Positions 8,054-16,827 of a stretch of 64,000 nucleotides of DNA are shown piece by piece. The stretch is from Mycolicibacterium xanthum (GTDB taxonomy: Bacteria; Actinomycetota; Actinomycetes; Mycobacteriales; Mycobacteriaceae): assembly GCF_019710635.1 (NCBI RefSeq), contig NZ_JAIFZS010000045.1, positions 1 to 64,000 on the forward strand. The letters run 5' to 3'. The notes beneath the pieces were generated by a model. That model worked only from the letters and a program-made list of their open reading frames with translations. It did no database searches and was not told the origin of the DNA. The translations under genes and the position numbers were made by a program. Numbering within the stretch: position 1 is the first letter of the stretch; each line of letters opens with the position of its first letter.

Positions 8054-9229
8054 TTGCTGAACCCGCCGGAACCCGCCAAGCAGGGCACCCAGGCGTTGCG
8101 GTTGCTGCAACGCCAGCGTGTCGTGCATCTGGTTCGGACCTCGGGGCCGCTGGCCCGAGCCGACCTGGCCGACAGGCTCGGTCTGGCCCGGTCCGTGATC
8201 ACGGCCATCGTCAGCGAACTCCTCGACGACAGGACGCTGGTGGAACTCAGCGCTCGCGTCGAGGGCCCGGGCTACCGGGGCCGGCCGCGCGTGCTCCTCG
8301 ACTGCAACCCGCAGGCACCCCGAGTGCTCGGGATTTGGATCGACGAACAACGAGCGCGCATCTTCGTAGCCGGCGCCGCGGGCAATGTCACCGCTGAGGG
8401 CGAGACGCCGACGGGTGGCAGAAGCCCTGCGTCGGTCATCGGCTCGATCATCGAGATTTCCAGGCAGCTGACTGCCGACTCCGCCGGCGGTGCTGTTGCC
8501 GCCGCCGGAGTCTGCATACCGGGATTCGTGGACGGGATCAGCGGTACCGTACTGGAGTCGAACCTCCTCGGCTGGCCCAAAGTTGAAATGGGCCAGATGA
8601 TCTCCCGTGCATTGGGAATCCCAACCGCTGTACAGGACGCCACCCAGGCCGTCACGCTTGCCGAGGCAATCGCCGGTCAGGCCAGGGAGGTCCGCTCGGC
8701 AGTGGTGCTCGACTACGGACGTCGTGTCGGTATCGGGCTCATCATCGACGGAAAGCCCTACGTCGGGGCGACCGGAGTGGCCGGCAGTATCGGGCACATC
8801 CCCGCTTTCGGCGGCCGCGCGCGGTGTCGGTGCGGGCGTATCGGTTGCATCGATGCCGGTGTGTCCCTCAACGCCGTCCGAGCGGCCGAAGACAGTGACC
8901 TCGGTGGATTGACGAAGGACGCCGATACTTTCCGTGAAGCCATCGATCGAGTCGCGCACACCGCCATGTTCGTGGAGGCGCTCATCGACCCGGAAGTCTT
9001 GATCATCGCGGGGCTGGTCTTGGAATTCGACGAGATCATCGACGCTCTCGAAGCCCGGATCGACGAGATCCGGCCGCCCGAGCGGCGTGGCCGAACGAGC
9101 ACCGTGCGCTCAGAGATCGGGCACATGAACACCCCGGGGAAGACCGGGGAAAACAACTATCGTGTGTCGATAATCGTTGCCCTGCAACAACTCGATCCCG
9201 ACATTGCCGGCATGGCACGCATGCGGTGA
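8054..9229 (+). CDS. ROK family transcriptional regulator (NagC/XylR type)
   Basis: About 391 residues from the TTG start at 8054, which follows AAGGA with good spacing; an upstream ATG at 7979 would put the operator region inside the gene. The N-terminal winged helix reads LARADLADRLGLARSVITAI. The ROK domain follows, with VLGIWIDEQRARIFVAG and the family's zinc-binding cluster CRCGRIGCIDAG. Members bind sugars or sugar-like effectors and act as repressors or activators. Divergence from the acidic-repeat surface protein suggests it controls that gene. No sugar kinase or transporter lies nearby. Confidence 0.85.
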   Translation: MLNPPEPAKQGTQALRLLQRQRVVHLVRTSGPLARADLADRLGLARSVITAIVSELLDDRTLVELSARVEGPGYRGRPRVLLDCNPQAPRVLGIWIDEQRARIFVAGAAGNVTAEGETPTGGRSPASVIGSIIEISRQLTADSAGGAVAAAGVCIPGFVDGISGTVLESNLLGWPKVEMGQMISRALGIPTAVQDATQAVTLAEAIAGQAREVRSAVVLDYGRRVGIGLIIDGKPYVGATGVAGSIGHIPAFGGRARCRCGRIGCIDAGVSLNAVRAAEDSDLGGLTKDADTFREAIDRVAHTAMFVEALIDPEVLIIAGLVLEFDEIIDALEARIDEIRPPERRGRTSTVRSEIGHMNTPGKTGENNYRVSIIVALQQLDPDIAGMARMR

Positions 9230-9256
9230 CCTGCCACGCGACGTCAGGCCGACACG

Positions 9257-10078
9257 TCACATCACTGCGAAGCCGGCGTCGACGGGCAGCGCCACGCCGG
9301 TGACATGCCGGGCGCCGTCGCCGGTCAGCCACACCACTGCGCTGGTCACATCGGCCGGCTCGACGAACGGTACGGGAAGCAGGTTGCCCGACATCCCGGT
9401 GCCCTCCGGATTGGCTTCGAACATCTGTGACATGTGCTCGTTGAAGATCATCGGGGTGGCCACACCGGTGGGATGCACCGAATTGACCCTGATGTTGTGC
9501 TTGGCATATGCGTAGGCCGCCGACCGCATCAGCCCAACCACCCCGTGCTTGGATGCCGCGTAGGCGAATGTGGCGGCACTGCCGTCACCGCCGCGGCCGA
9601 GAAGTCCCTGCATCGAGCTGATGAGCACCATGGCACCGCCGGTGCCGCGGCGGATCATCGAAGGAGCGGTGGCGACGATCGTGTGCCAGACGCCGAGCAG
9701 GTTGGTGTCGACGATGTCGCGGTATACCTGGTCATCCTCGGGATCCGGCAGGCCCATGCCGACAACTCCCGCGTTGGCGACGACGACGTCTACTTCGCCG
9801 AATGCCTCGATCCCGGAGTCGATGCCGGCCCGCAGAACTTTCAGATCGCGTACGTCGGCAACCTTCGCCACGATCCGGCCGCCGGCGTCGCGAACGAGCT
9901 GCGCCGTCTCGTCGAGATCCTCCTTGGTGGCCAGCGGATAGGGGATCGACTCGATGTCGGCGCAGATATCGATGGCGATGATGTCTGCGCCCCCGGCGGC
10001 CAGGGCTACGGCATGACTGCGGCCTTGGCCTCGGGCGGCGCCGGTGACCACCGCTACCCGCCGAGATGTCGGTGGCAT
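9257..10078 (-). CDS. Mycofactocin-type short-chain dehydrogenase
   Basis: A 273-residue SDR with the cofactor motif TGAARGQG, NAG at the end of beta-4 and catalytic YAASK. After beta-2 it carries an insertion, DICADIESIPYPLATKEDL, characteristic of SDRs that keep their NAD bound and pass electrons to the peptide cofactor mycofactocin (carveol-dehydrogenase group). It lies 63 bp downstream of the P450 at 10142-11329 in the same direction, probably in one operon, so it may oxidise the alcohol that P450 makes. No mycofactocin synthesis genes are in the window. Confidence 0.85.
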   Translation of the reverse strand: MPPTSRRVAVVTGAARGQGRSHAVALAAGGADIIAIDICADIESIPYPLATKEDLDETAQLVRDAGGRIVAKVADVRDLKVLRAGIDSGIEAFGEVDVVVANAGVVGMGLPDPEDDQVYRDIVDTNLLGVWHTIVATAPSMIRRGTGGAMVLISSMQGLLGRGGDGSAATFAYAASKHGVVGLMRSAAYAYAKHNIRVNSVHPTGVATPMIFNEHMSQMFEANPEGTGMSGNLLPVPFVEPADVTSAVVWLTGDGARHVTGVALPVDAGFAVM

Positions 10079-10141
10079 TGAGGATCTCCGCGTAATGTGA
10101 TTGTGCAGTGGACGATTCGAGACGTGACGTCGGGCCGGCCG

Positions 10142-11329
10142 CTAGCTGATGAGGGCGGGCATGGTGTCCCAGCCGCGGACCGTCGAGGTACGGGACCGCC
10201 GGGCGTTGTCGATATCGATGTCCCACTTGGGGAAGCGCTTGAGAACCTCCTCGAGGGCCACCCGACCCTCAAGCCGGGCCAGCGGCGCGCCCAGGCAGAA
10301 GTGCGCACCGCGACCGAATGTCAGGTGGCCGCCGGGTTTGCGGTGGATGTTGAAGGCGTCGGGATCGTCGAAATGGCGCTCATCGCGATTGGCGGAGGCC
10401 AGCATCATCAGCAAGGCACTGCCGGCCGGGACGGTCTGACCGTGGAACTGGACGTCATCGACGGCGACGTAACGGGCGACGTGCGGGCCGGGAGGCTCGT
10501 AGCGCAGCAGCTCCTCGATCGCCACCGGGATCAGCGAATGGTCGTCGACCAACGCCTGGCGCTGATCGGGATGCTCGGCCAGCACCTTGCCCATCCAGCC
10601 GAAGAGGCGGCCGGTGGTCTCGACCCCCGCGCCGGCGATCACGGCCAGGAAGATCAGTAGCTCGTCGGTGCGAAGCTTCCGGGTGGTTCCGGTCTCGTCC
10701 TCGAACTCGATCGTGAGCAGTTCGGTGATCAGGTCATCGGAAGGGTTCTTCTTACGCCATTTCACATATTCGGTGAACATGTCGCCGTCGAAGTAGTGGT
10801 CCTTCTTGACCGGCAGCGGTTCGCCCGGCTTGTTGCGCAGAACGGCATGGGCGTGGGCGCGCACCGAGGGCTGGTCGGCATCGGGAATGCCTACGAGCAT
10901 CCCGATGGTGCGCATCGGCAACTCGGCACCGAGGTCCTGGACGAAGTCGAAACGATCGCCACCGACCAACGGATCCAGGCACGCCTCGCAGAACGCCCGC
11001 ACCTTGTCTTCGAGGGCGCGCATCTTCTTGGGCATGAACATTCGGCCGACGAGCGCGCGGTGGATGGTGTGCAGCGGGGGGTCCTCATTGATGAACACGC
11101 CGGGAGGCATCACCGGTTCGGCCTTCACCACTTCGAGGATGTCGCCCTTCGCCGAACTGAGCCGCTGCGGATCCCGTAGTGCGGCGTCGACGTCTGCGTA
11201 ACGGCTGACACCCCAGAAGTCGTGCTTCTCGTTGTAGTACAGCGGTTGCTCGTCTCGGAGTCGACGATAGGTGGGGTAGGGGTCGATATCGATCTCGACG
11301 TCCCATGGGTCGTAGTACAGGTCGCTCAC
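10142..11329 (-). CDS. Cytochrome P450 (paralogue B)
   Basis: 395 residues from the GTG at 11329, which follows GGAGGAG; this start matches the N-terminus and length of the P450 at 1326-2513. Motifs: I-helix AGAGVETTGR, ExxR in EELLRYEPP, heme loop FGRGAHFCLGAPLARLEG. Overall it is clearly a close paralogue of P450 A. The mycofactocin-type SDR follows in the same direction. Three copies of the island palindrome lie in its 284-bp divergent promoter region with the SDR at 11614. Substrate unknown. Confidence 0.9.
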   Translation of the reverse strand: MSDLYYDPWDVEIDIDPYPTYRRLRDEQPLYYNEKHDFWGVSRYADVDAALRDPQRLSSAKGDILEVVKAEPVMPPGVFINEDPPLHTIHRALVGRMFMPKKMRALEDKVRAFCEACLDPLVGGDRFDFVQDLGAELPMRTIGMLVGIPDADQPSVRAHAHAVLRNKPGEPLPVKKDHYFDGDMFTEYVKWRKKNPSDDLITELLTIEFEDETGTTRKLRTDELLIFLAVIAGAGVETTGRLFGWMGKVLAEHPDQRQALVDDHSLIPVAIEELLRYEPPGPHVARYVAVDDVQFHGQTVPAGSALLMMLASANRDERHFDDPDAFNIHRKPGGHLTFGRGAHFCLGAPLARLEGRVALEEVLKRFPKWDIDIDNARRSRTSTVRGWDTMPALIS

Positions 11330-11368
11330 GTCATCTCCTCCTGCGAAGCCGGGGTGAGCATATCGCAC

Positions 11369-11390
11369 GTGCTGTACAGATGTACAGCAC
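11369..11390. promoter_or_regulatory. Island operator site 2
   Basis: Two 10-bp arms, GTGCTGTACA and TGTACAGCAC, are separated by GA. This is the longest perfect dyad of the set and lies 40 bp upstream of the P450 start at 11329. Confidence 0.75.
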
Positions 11391-11484
11391 GGTATCGTTC
11401 TGGGGCAACCATGCCGGGGTGACCCATCGGGCGGCGAGATCCCGATGCGGTAGCCCTTCTCCATGGTCGGGCGGCGGTGCCTTC

Positions 11485-11502
11485 GCTGTGCATTCGTACA
11501 GC
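11485..11502. promoter_or_regulatory. Island operator site 3 (degenerate)
   Basis: GCTGTGCATTCGTACAGC differs from the consensus by one base in the left half (GTGC for GTAC). It lies midway between the divergent P450 (11329) and SDR (11614). Confidence 0.5.
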
Positions 11503-11556
11503 CAACACCGCGGGGCCGCAACCTGCGCACGGAGGGTTGTGCTCAACGCCCGCATT

Positions 11557-11575
11557 GGCTATACACTTGTACAGC
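11557..11575. promoter_or_regulatory. Island operator site 4
   Basis: GGCTATACACTTGTACAGC matches TGCTRTACRNNYGTAYAGCA. It lies about 40 bp upstream of the GTG start at 11614. The left half, CTATAC, could double as a -10 element. Confidence 0.65.
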
Positions 11576-11613
11576 AATGGGTGATGATGCCCACAGATCG
11601 ATCGAGGAGAGAC

Positions 11614-12357
11614 GTGAGCCGAGTTGCAGCGGTGACGGGTGCCGGTTCCGGGATGGGTCAGACCATCGCGGCGAAGCTCGCCGAGGACGGTCATCGCGTC
11701 GCCGTCATCGACGTAGACGCCGAGGCCGCCGAGAAAGCGGCAGCCCAGATCACGGCGCAGGGCGGTCAGGCGATCGCAGCGCCGTGCGACGTCTCCGACG
11801 AACAAGCGGTGAACGTGGCGTTTGATTCGGTCCGGGAGGCTTTCGGCCCCTTGGAAATCCTGATCACCAGTGCGGCGATCTCGGGGTTCACCCGATTCGA
11901 CAAGATCTCCCTGGACGAGTTCAACAGGTATCTCGCCGTCAACCTCACCGGCACCTTCCTCTGCATCCGCAATGTGCTCTCCGACATGGTGGCTGGGCAA
12001 TGGGGCCGCATCGTGACCATCTCGTCCGCGGCCGGTCAGAAGGGGGCGCCGGGTCAGGGCCACTACTCGGCCAGCAAGGGCGGCGTCATCGCGATGACCA
12101 AGTCGGTGGCGCTGGACTATGCGTCGAAGGGCATCACCGCCAACACGGTTCCGCCGTTCGTGATCGACACTCCGATGCTGCGTGAACAACAGAAGGCGGG
12201 AAAGTTGCCTCCGGCGGAGTACCTGACCAAAGCCATCCCGGCCGGTCGGTTGGGCTCCGGAGATGACATCGCGGCGATGTGCGCATTCCTGTGCTCCGAT
12301 GCCGCCGGCTACGTCACCGGTCAGGTCATCGGAGTCAACGGCGGGGCCGTCATCTGA
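11614..12357 (+). CDS. Short-chain dehydrogenase/reductase
   Basis: 247 residues from the GTG at 11614 (GAGGAGA upstream); earlier in-frame starts would include the operators. Cofactor motif TGAGSGMG, an acidic residue after beta-2 (VIDVDAEAA) favouring NAD, ISSAAGQ with the catalytic serine, and YSASK. C-terminal VTGQVIGVNGG is typical of the FabG-like group. It is the first gene of a plus-strand set, SDR-ferredoxin-P450-SDR-LLM enzyme, and resembles the SDR at 34267, which sits in a similar module. Substrate unknown. Confidence 0.88.
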   Translation: MSRVAAVTGAGSGMGQTIAAKLAEDGHRVAVIDVDAEAAEKAAAQITAQGGQAIAAPCDVSDEQAVNVAFDSVREAFGPLEILITSAAISGFTRFDKISLDEFNRYLAVNLTGTFLCIRNVLSDMVAGQWGRIVTISSAAGQKGAPGQGHYSASKGGVIAMTKSVALDYASKGITANTVPPFVIDTPMLREQQKAGKLPPAEYLTKAIPAGRLGSGDDIAAMCAFLCSDAAGYVTGQVIGVNGGAVI

Positions 12358-12412
12358 TCGTGCATCGGCCGAGCAGGACTATCAAGACACAGAGGATCCC
12401 GGAGGAGCAGCG

Positions 12413-12658
12413 GTGAAAGTACGAGTCGACGCTTCACGGTGCCAGGGTCACACCCTGTGCGCGATGATCGCGCCCGAGTCCTTCGAACTCGACGATGTCG
12501 ACGGCACCGCGCACGCGGTCAGCGAAACGGTGCCCGCCGCGCTCGAAGGACAGGTCCTGGAAGCTGCCCGGTCATGTCCCGAGCAGGCAATCGTGCTAGC
12601 TGACGAAGGGTCGGACACCGAAGGCAAGACCTCGACCGTTGCGGGTGTCGTGAAGTGA
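12413..12658 (+). CDS. [3Fe-4S] ferredoxin, P450 partner type
   Basis: 81 residues from a GTG preceded by GGAGGAG. The cluster motif CQGHTLC has His where a fourth cysteine would be, and CPEQAI supplies the last ligand, the pattern of single [3Fe-4S] ferredoxins that feed bacterial P450s. Its stop overlaps the GTG start of the P450 at 12655 (GTGA), so the two are translationally coupled. It is the obvious electron donor for that P450 and perhaps for the three orphan paralogues. Confidence 0.9.
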   Translation: MKVRVDASRCQGHTLCAMIAPESFELDDVDGTAHAVSETVPAALEGQVLEAARSCPEQAIVLADEGSDTEGKTSTVAGVVK

Positions 12659-14034
12659 GCACACAGCATGAGCAGGTGAATCCGGAGGCCGAAGTCGCCG
12701 AACCGGGTAATCGGTATCACTTCGACCGGCACCAACCGGAATACCGTGAAAAATTTCTCGAGGTCACCCACGAGATGCAACAGAAGTGCCCGCTCGCCTG
12801 GACCGACACCTATGACGGCCACTGGGTCGCGGCGGGCAGCCAGGAGGTCTTCGAACTCGCGCGGTGTCCGTATGTCTCCAATGACCACGACGTGCGCAAC
12901 GAACGCCGTGGCTACAAGGGCATCTCGATACCGGTGATGATCGAGGCCTCGGAGTACCGGGGCGGCATGCTGGAGATGGACGACCCCGAGCATCGCCACT
13001 ACCGAACCGCGCTCAACCCATATCTGTCGCCGGCGGCCGTCAAACGCTGGGAGCCTTTCGTCGACGAGATCGTCCGTGCGTGCATCGACGACCGTATCGA
13101 AACCGGCCGTATCGACTTCGTGGACGACCTGGCGAATATCGTGCCGGCGGTGCTCACTCTGGCGATGCTCGGCATACCGCTGGACAAATGGACGATCTAC
13201 AACGAGCCCGCCCACGCCTCGGTGTACACCCCGCCCGACTCGCCGGACGCGGCGCGGGTCCGCGACCTCTACGTCGCCATGGGCGTCGATCTCTATACGA
13301 ATCTGGTCGAGATCCGGGACCACCCCAGGCCGGGCATCATCGACGCGCTCGCCAAGCTGCGCATCGACGGTGAGGCGCCACCCGACATGGAGCTGATGGG
13401 CATGTTGAACCTGCTCATCGGCGGAGGGTTCGACACCACCACCGCGCTGACCGCACATGCGTTGGAGTGGCTGTCTCAGCACCCCGACGAGCGGACGCGG
13501 CTCAGCGAAGAGCGGCGCGCTCTGCTGAATCCCGCGACCGAGGAGTTCCTGCGGTTCTTCACGCCGGCGCCCGGAGACGCCCGCACGATCTCGCAGGACA
13601 TGGAACTCGACGGGACCACATTGAAGGAAGGGCAGCGGCTGTGGCTCTCATGGGCCATGGCCAACCGCGACCCGTCGGTGTTCTCTGATCCGGACGAGGT
13701 GCATCTGGACCGGAAAGGTAACCGACACTTCAGTTTCGGACTCGGCGTGCATCGGTGCATCGGATCCAACGTGGCGCGTACGGTGTTCAAGTCGATGTTG
13801 ACCGCGGTGCTGGATCGGATGCCGGACTATCGCTGCGATCCGGAGGGCACGGTGCACTATGACAGCATCGGCGTCATCCAGGGAATGCGGCACCTGCCGG
13901 CGACATTCACCGCTGGCTCGCGGTCGGGTCCGGGCGTCGACGAAACGGTGACCAAGCTGCAGCGCATCTGCGAGGAGCAGGAGCTGGCCCGGCCCATCAC
14001 CGAACGCAAGGAATCCGCCGCGATCGGCGACTGA
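12655..14034 (+). CDS. Cytochrome P450 with coupled ferredoxin
   Basis: 459 residues, start GTG overlapping the ferredoxin stop. I-helix LLIGGGFDTTTAL, ExxR in EEFLRFFTP, heme loop FSFGLGVHRCIGSNVAR. The sequence differs clearly from the three 395-residue paralogues and has a longer C-terminus ending in charged residues. It lies in the SDR-ferredoxin-P450-SDR-LLM operon under operators at 11485-11575. It probably hydroxylates an aliphatic or terpenoid-like substrate; nothing in the sequence fixes which. Confidence 0.9.
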   Translation: MSTQHEQVNPEAEVAEPGNRYHFDRHQPEYREKFLEVTHEMQQKCPLAWTDTYDGHWVAAGSQEVFELARCPYVSNDHDVRNERRGYKGISIPVMIEASEYRGGMLEMDDPEHRHYRTALNPYLSPAAVKRWEPFVDEIVRACIDDRIETGRIDFVDDLANIVPAVLTLAMLGIPLDKWTIYNEPAHASVYTPPDSPDAARVRDLYVAMGVDLYTNLVEIRDHPRPGIIDALAKLRIDGEAPPDMELMGMLNLLIGGGFDTTTALTAHALEWLSQHPDERTRLSEERRALLNPATEEFLRFFTPAPGDARTISQDMELDGTTLKEGQRLWLSWAMANRDPSVFSDPDEVHLDRKGNRHFSFGLGVHRCIGSNVARTVFKSMLTAVLDRMPDYRCDPEGTVHYDSIGVIQGMRHLPATFTAGSRSGPGVDETVTKLQRICEEQELARPITERKESAAIGD

Positions 14035-14091
14035 ACTCGTTCGGCAGCAGCACGTTTCCGTATCAGGACAAACAACAGGAAGAGGTGGGAC

Positions 14092-14955
14092 ATGTCGGCA
14101 GGTGCGCCGGTCGCAGTGGTGACGGGAGCGAGTCGCGGCGCCGGCGTGGGTATCGCCCATGCGCTGGGTAGTCACGGATGCACCGTGTACGTGACCGGCC
14201 GTAGCGAACAGGCGGGGGACTCCGCACTGCCGGGTACCATCCACGAAACCGCGGCCATGGTCACCGCGGCCGGCGGAACCGGCATCGCAGTGCGGGTGGA
14301 CCACGGAGACGACGAACAGGTGAGGGGTCTGTTCGACCGAGTGGCGGAGGAGCAGGGCAGGGTCGACATCCTGGTGAACAACGCGGCCATCATCCGGGAC
14401 GCCATGATGGGTCGCACGAAGTTCTGGGAAGAGCCGATCAACGTCATCGACACGCTCGACGTCGGCCTGCGCAGCAGCTATGTCGCCACGGTATATGCGG
14501 CGCCACTGATGCTGCCGCAAAAGCGCGGACTGGTGGCCTTCACGTCCTCGTCGGGTTCTGTGCACTACGCGTTCGGCCCCGCCTACGGGGTGCCCAAGGC
14601 CGGCACCGACAAGATGGCCGCCGATATGGCGGTGGACTTCCGGGAGTTCGGCATTGCGGCCGTGTCGATCTGGATGGGTTCGCTGTTGACCGACCGCGTC
14701 CGGAAGATCATCGCCAGCAAGCCCGACAAGTTCGGTCACATCCTCGACACCGCGGAGACTCCCGAGCTCACCGGCCACGTGATCTGGGCACTGTTCAACG
14801 ATCCCGAGCTGATGGAACTCAGTGGTCAGACCCTGATCGGCGCCGAGCTCGCGGTGAAATACGGAATCAAGGACGAGGACGGCCGCCAGCCACCGTCCTA
14901 CCGCGAGCTCTTCGATGTCCACCCGACTGCACAATGTGCGCACGTCATGCGATGA
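14092..14955 (+). CDS. Short-chain dehydrogenase (DHRS1-like)
   Basis: 287 residues. TGASRGAG opens the Rossmann fold and VTGRSEQ after beta-2 suggests NADP preference. NNAA closes beta-4, and FTSSSGSVHY with YGVPK supplies the catalytic Ser-Tyr-Lys. The central and C-terminal parts, including the block ELMELSGQTLIGAELAVKYG, resemble DHRS1-like SDRs. RBS GGAAGAGGTGGG precedes the ATG. It is the fourth gene of the 11614-15943 operon. Substrate unknown. Confidence 0.85.
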   Translation: MSAGAPVAVVTGASRGAGVGIAHALGSHGCTVYVTGRSEQAGDSALPGTIHETAAMVTAAGGTGIAVRVDHGDDEQVRGLFDRVAEEQGRVDILVNNAAIIRDAMMGRTKFWEEPINVIDTLDVGLRSSYVATVYAAPLMLPQKRGLVAFTSSSGSVHYAFGPAYGVPKAGTDKMAADMAVDFREFGIAAVSIWMGSLLTDRVRKIIASKPDKFGHILDTAETPELTGHVIWALFNDPELMELSGQTLIGAELAVKYGIKDEDGRQPPSYRELFDVHPTAQCAHVMR

Positions 14956-15016
14956 CGGTCTCGCGGGCTGGACGCCGTGAATTCGCTGCCCCGATCGGTT
15001 CAAGAGGTGAATTGCG

Positions 15017-15943
15017 TTGCGGATCGGCCTGACCGGAGGCGGATCCTCCGTCGACAAGATCGTTCAGCAGGCCCAGCAGGCGGAGGCCGACGGATTCTCC
15101 GCACTGTGGTACGCCAGTGCTGTCGCGGGTGATCCGTTGGTGGCCATGGCCATCGCGGGCAGAGCCACCGCCAGGATCGAGTTGGGTACCGCGGTCCTGC
15201 AAACCTATCCGTGCCATCCGCTGTTACAGGCCAATCGCGTGGTCGCGGCCGCAAACGCCATGGGAAGGCCGGGTCTGGTCCTCGGACTCGGTCCGTCCCA
15301 CGAGCCTGTGGTCCGAGGCGTGCTGGGCATGTCCTATGACCATCCAGCGCGCAATACCGAAGAGTACCTGAGCATTGTCAGTGGGCTATTGCGCGGTGAA
15401 CAGGTGGATTTCGACGGTGCATACTGGTCGACCCACTCTGGCGGCCGCACAGTGACTGCCGAACATCCGGTGCCGGTACTGCTGTCTGCGCTGTCGCCTC
15501 GGATGCTGAGCATCGCGGGGCGGCTGGCAGACGGCGTGGTCTTGTGGATGGCCTCCGCGACCGCGATCGCCGATCGGATCGCACCGGCGCTGCGGTCAGC
15601 GGCCGGTTCCGACAGGCCGCCGCCGCGCATCGTTGCGGGCCTGCCCGTCGCCGTCCACGATGACGTCACAGCAGCTCGTGAGTCGGTGGCCGCGACGTCT
15701 TCCTCGTATGCGGGGATGGCGAACTACCGGCGGATCATCCAAGCCGGTGGAGGGGTCGACCCCGCCGACATCGCGATCGTGGGCAACGAGACCTCGGTTC
15801 ACCGGCAACTCACGGGTCTGCTCGAAGCCGGCGCCACCGAGGTATGGGCGCAACCAGTCGCGGTAGGTGTCGATCGTGCGGAACGCGTGGACTCCATCCG
15901 GCGAACGCGAACGTTGTTGAGCGAACTCGCTCGCGAGGGTTAG
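15017..15943 (+). CDS. LLM class F420-dependent oxidoreductase
   Basis: 308 residues from the TTG at 15017, with AAGAGG upstream. The luciferase-like (beta/alpha)8 fold shows in MRIGLTGGGSS, GFSALWYA, IELGTAVLQTYPCHPLL and GLGPSHEPVVRGVLGM. Enzymes of this F420 group reduce or oxidise small organic substrates with coenzyme F420 in the cytoplasm. Last gene of the operon that starts at 11614; the nitroreductase at 15979 is convergent. Substrate unknown. Confidence 0.85.
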   Translation: MRIGLTGGGSSVDKIVQQAQQAEADGFSALWYASAVAGDPLVAMAIAGRATARIELGTAVLQTYPCHPLLQANRVVAAANAMGRPGLVLGLGPSHEPVVRGVLGMSYDHPARNTEEYLSIVSGLLRGEQVDFDGAYWSTHSGGRTVTAEHPVPVLLSALSPRMLSIAGRLADGVVLWMASATAIADRIAPALRSAAGSDRPPPRIVAGLPVAVHDDVTAARESVAATSSSYAGMANYRRIIQAGGGVDPADIAIVGNETSVHRQLTGLLEAGATEVWAQPVAVGVDRAERVDSIRRTRTLLSELAREG

Positions 15944-15978
15944 CGTTTCGTCCCACCAGGGGCCGGCGAACGATCACG

Positions 15979-16650
15979 TCAGCCACGTCGGGGTCGCGCG
16001 CCTCCGCCGTAGACGATGTCGGCCCGCTGGGGATCCCAGCGGTTGTGGAACACCACGTCGGCCAGCGGGCGGCGGCGCACCGGGCCGTGGTGACCGCGTG
16101 GCCAGCCCACCACGACATGTCCGGCGAGGAACCAATTGTCAGGTATGCCAACGGCTTCGCGCAGGATCTGCTCTCCGTCGTAGGAGGCCCAGCTGGTGAT
16201 GCAGGCGCCCAGACCCTGCGCGCGCGCCGCGAGGTAGAAGTTCTGCAGCGCGGGATAGATGGACCCTCCCTGGAGGTACTCCGAGGCGAATTCGTTCTTG
16301 AACGCCGTGAACAACACCGACGTGTATTCACCCGCCCGGTCGTGAAGTTCGTAGGTGGCCCGGTTGTTGCGTGCCGCGCGGCTAGTGTCTTCGTCGGCGG
16401 GACGAGTCATTCCGTAGATGGCTTCAATTGTCTGTAAGGCGGTCTGAGCGGCCGCCGCGACAGCAGCCCGCTGGTCTGCTCCATCGAGAACGATGAACCG
16501 CCAGAGCTGGGCATTCGCGCCATTGGGTGCCCACGTCGCGGCCGCGAGGCAGCGTTCGAGCGTCGCGGCGTCGACGGGTTCGTCGGTGAAGCGGCGGATC
16601 GATCGGGCGGTCGCCAGGACCTCCCAGACGTCGTTGCTCGGATGTCGCAT
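15979..16650 (-). CDS. Nitroreductase family protein
   Basis: 223 residues from the ATG at 16650. ARSIRRFTDEPVD near the N-terminus is the FMN phosphate-binding segment of the nitroreductase family, followed by AATWAPNGANAQLWRFIV, and late GACITSWASYDGEQILREAVGIP and HVVVGWPRG. These FMN enzymes reduce nitro groups, quinones or enones with NAD(P)H. It diverges from the SDR at 16828 across an island operator, so it probably belongs to the same regulon. The start codon has only a weak RBS. Confidence 0.85.
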   Translation of the reverse strand: MRHPSNDVWEVLATARSIRRFTDEPVDAATLERCLAAATWAPNGANAQLWRFIVLDGADQRAAVAAAAQTALQTIEAIYGMTRPADEDTSRAARNNRATYELHDRAGEYTSVLFTAFKNEFASEYLQGGSIYPALQNFYLAARAQGLGACITSWASYDGEQILREAVGIPDNWFLAGHVVVGWPRGHHGPVRRRPLADVVFHNRWDPQRADIVYGGGARPRRG

Positions 16651-16771
16651 CCCATTGGTGTACTCGACGCGCGCGAAGTTGTCGAGTGTCCCGCGGAGCA
16701 GTCTCGCAAACGTGGCTCTGCATTCCGAATCCGATGATCCTCGTTGAACCCGGTCCGACCGCCGTCGGTGA

Positions 16772-16791
16772 TGCTGTACAGTCGTATTGCA
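16772..16791. promoter_or_regulatory. Island operator site 5
   Basis: TGCTGTACAGTCGTATTGCA lies between the nitroreductase (start 16650) and the SDR (start 16828). It matches the consensus except TTGCA for TAGCA at the right end, the same variant as site 6. Confidence 0.7.
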
Positions 16792-16827
16792 CTTGACGCG
16801 CGACTGCCAGGGATAGGAAGTGACGTT

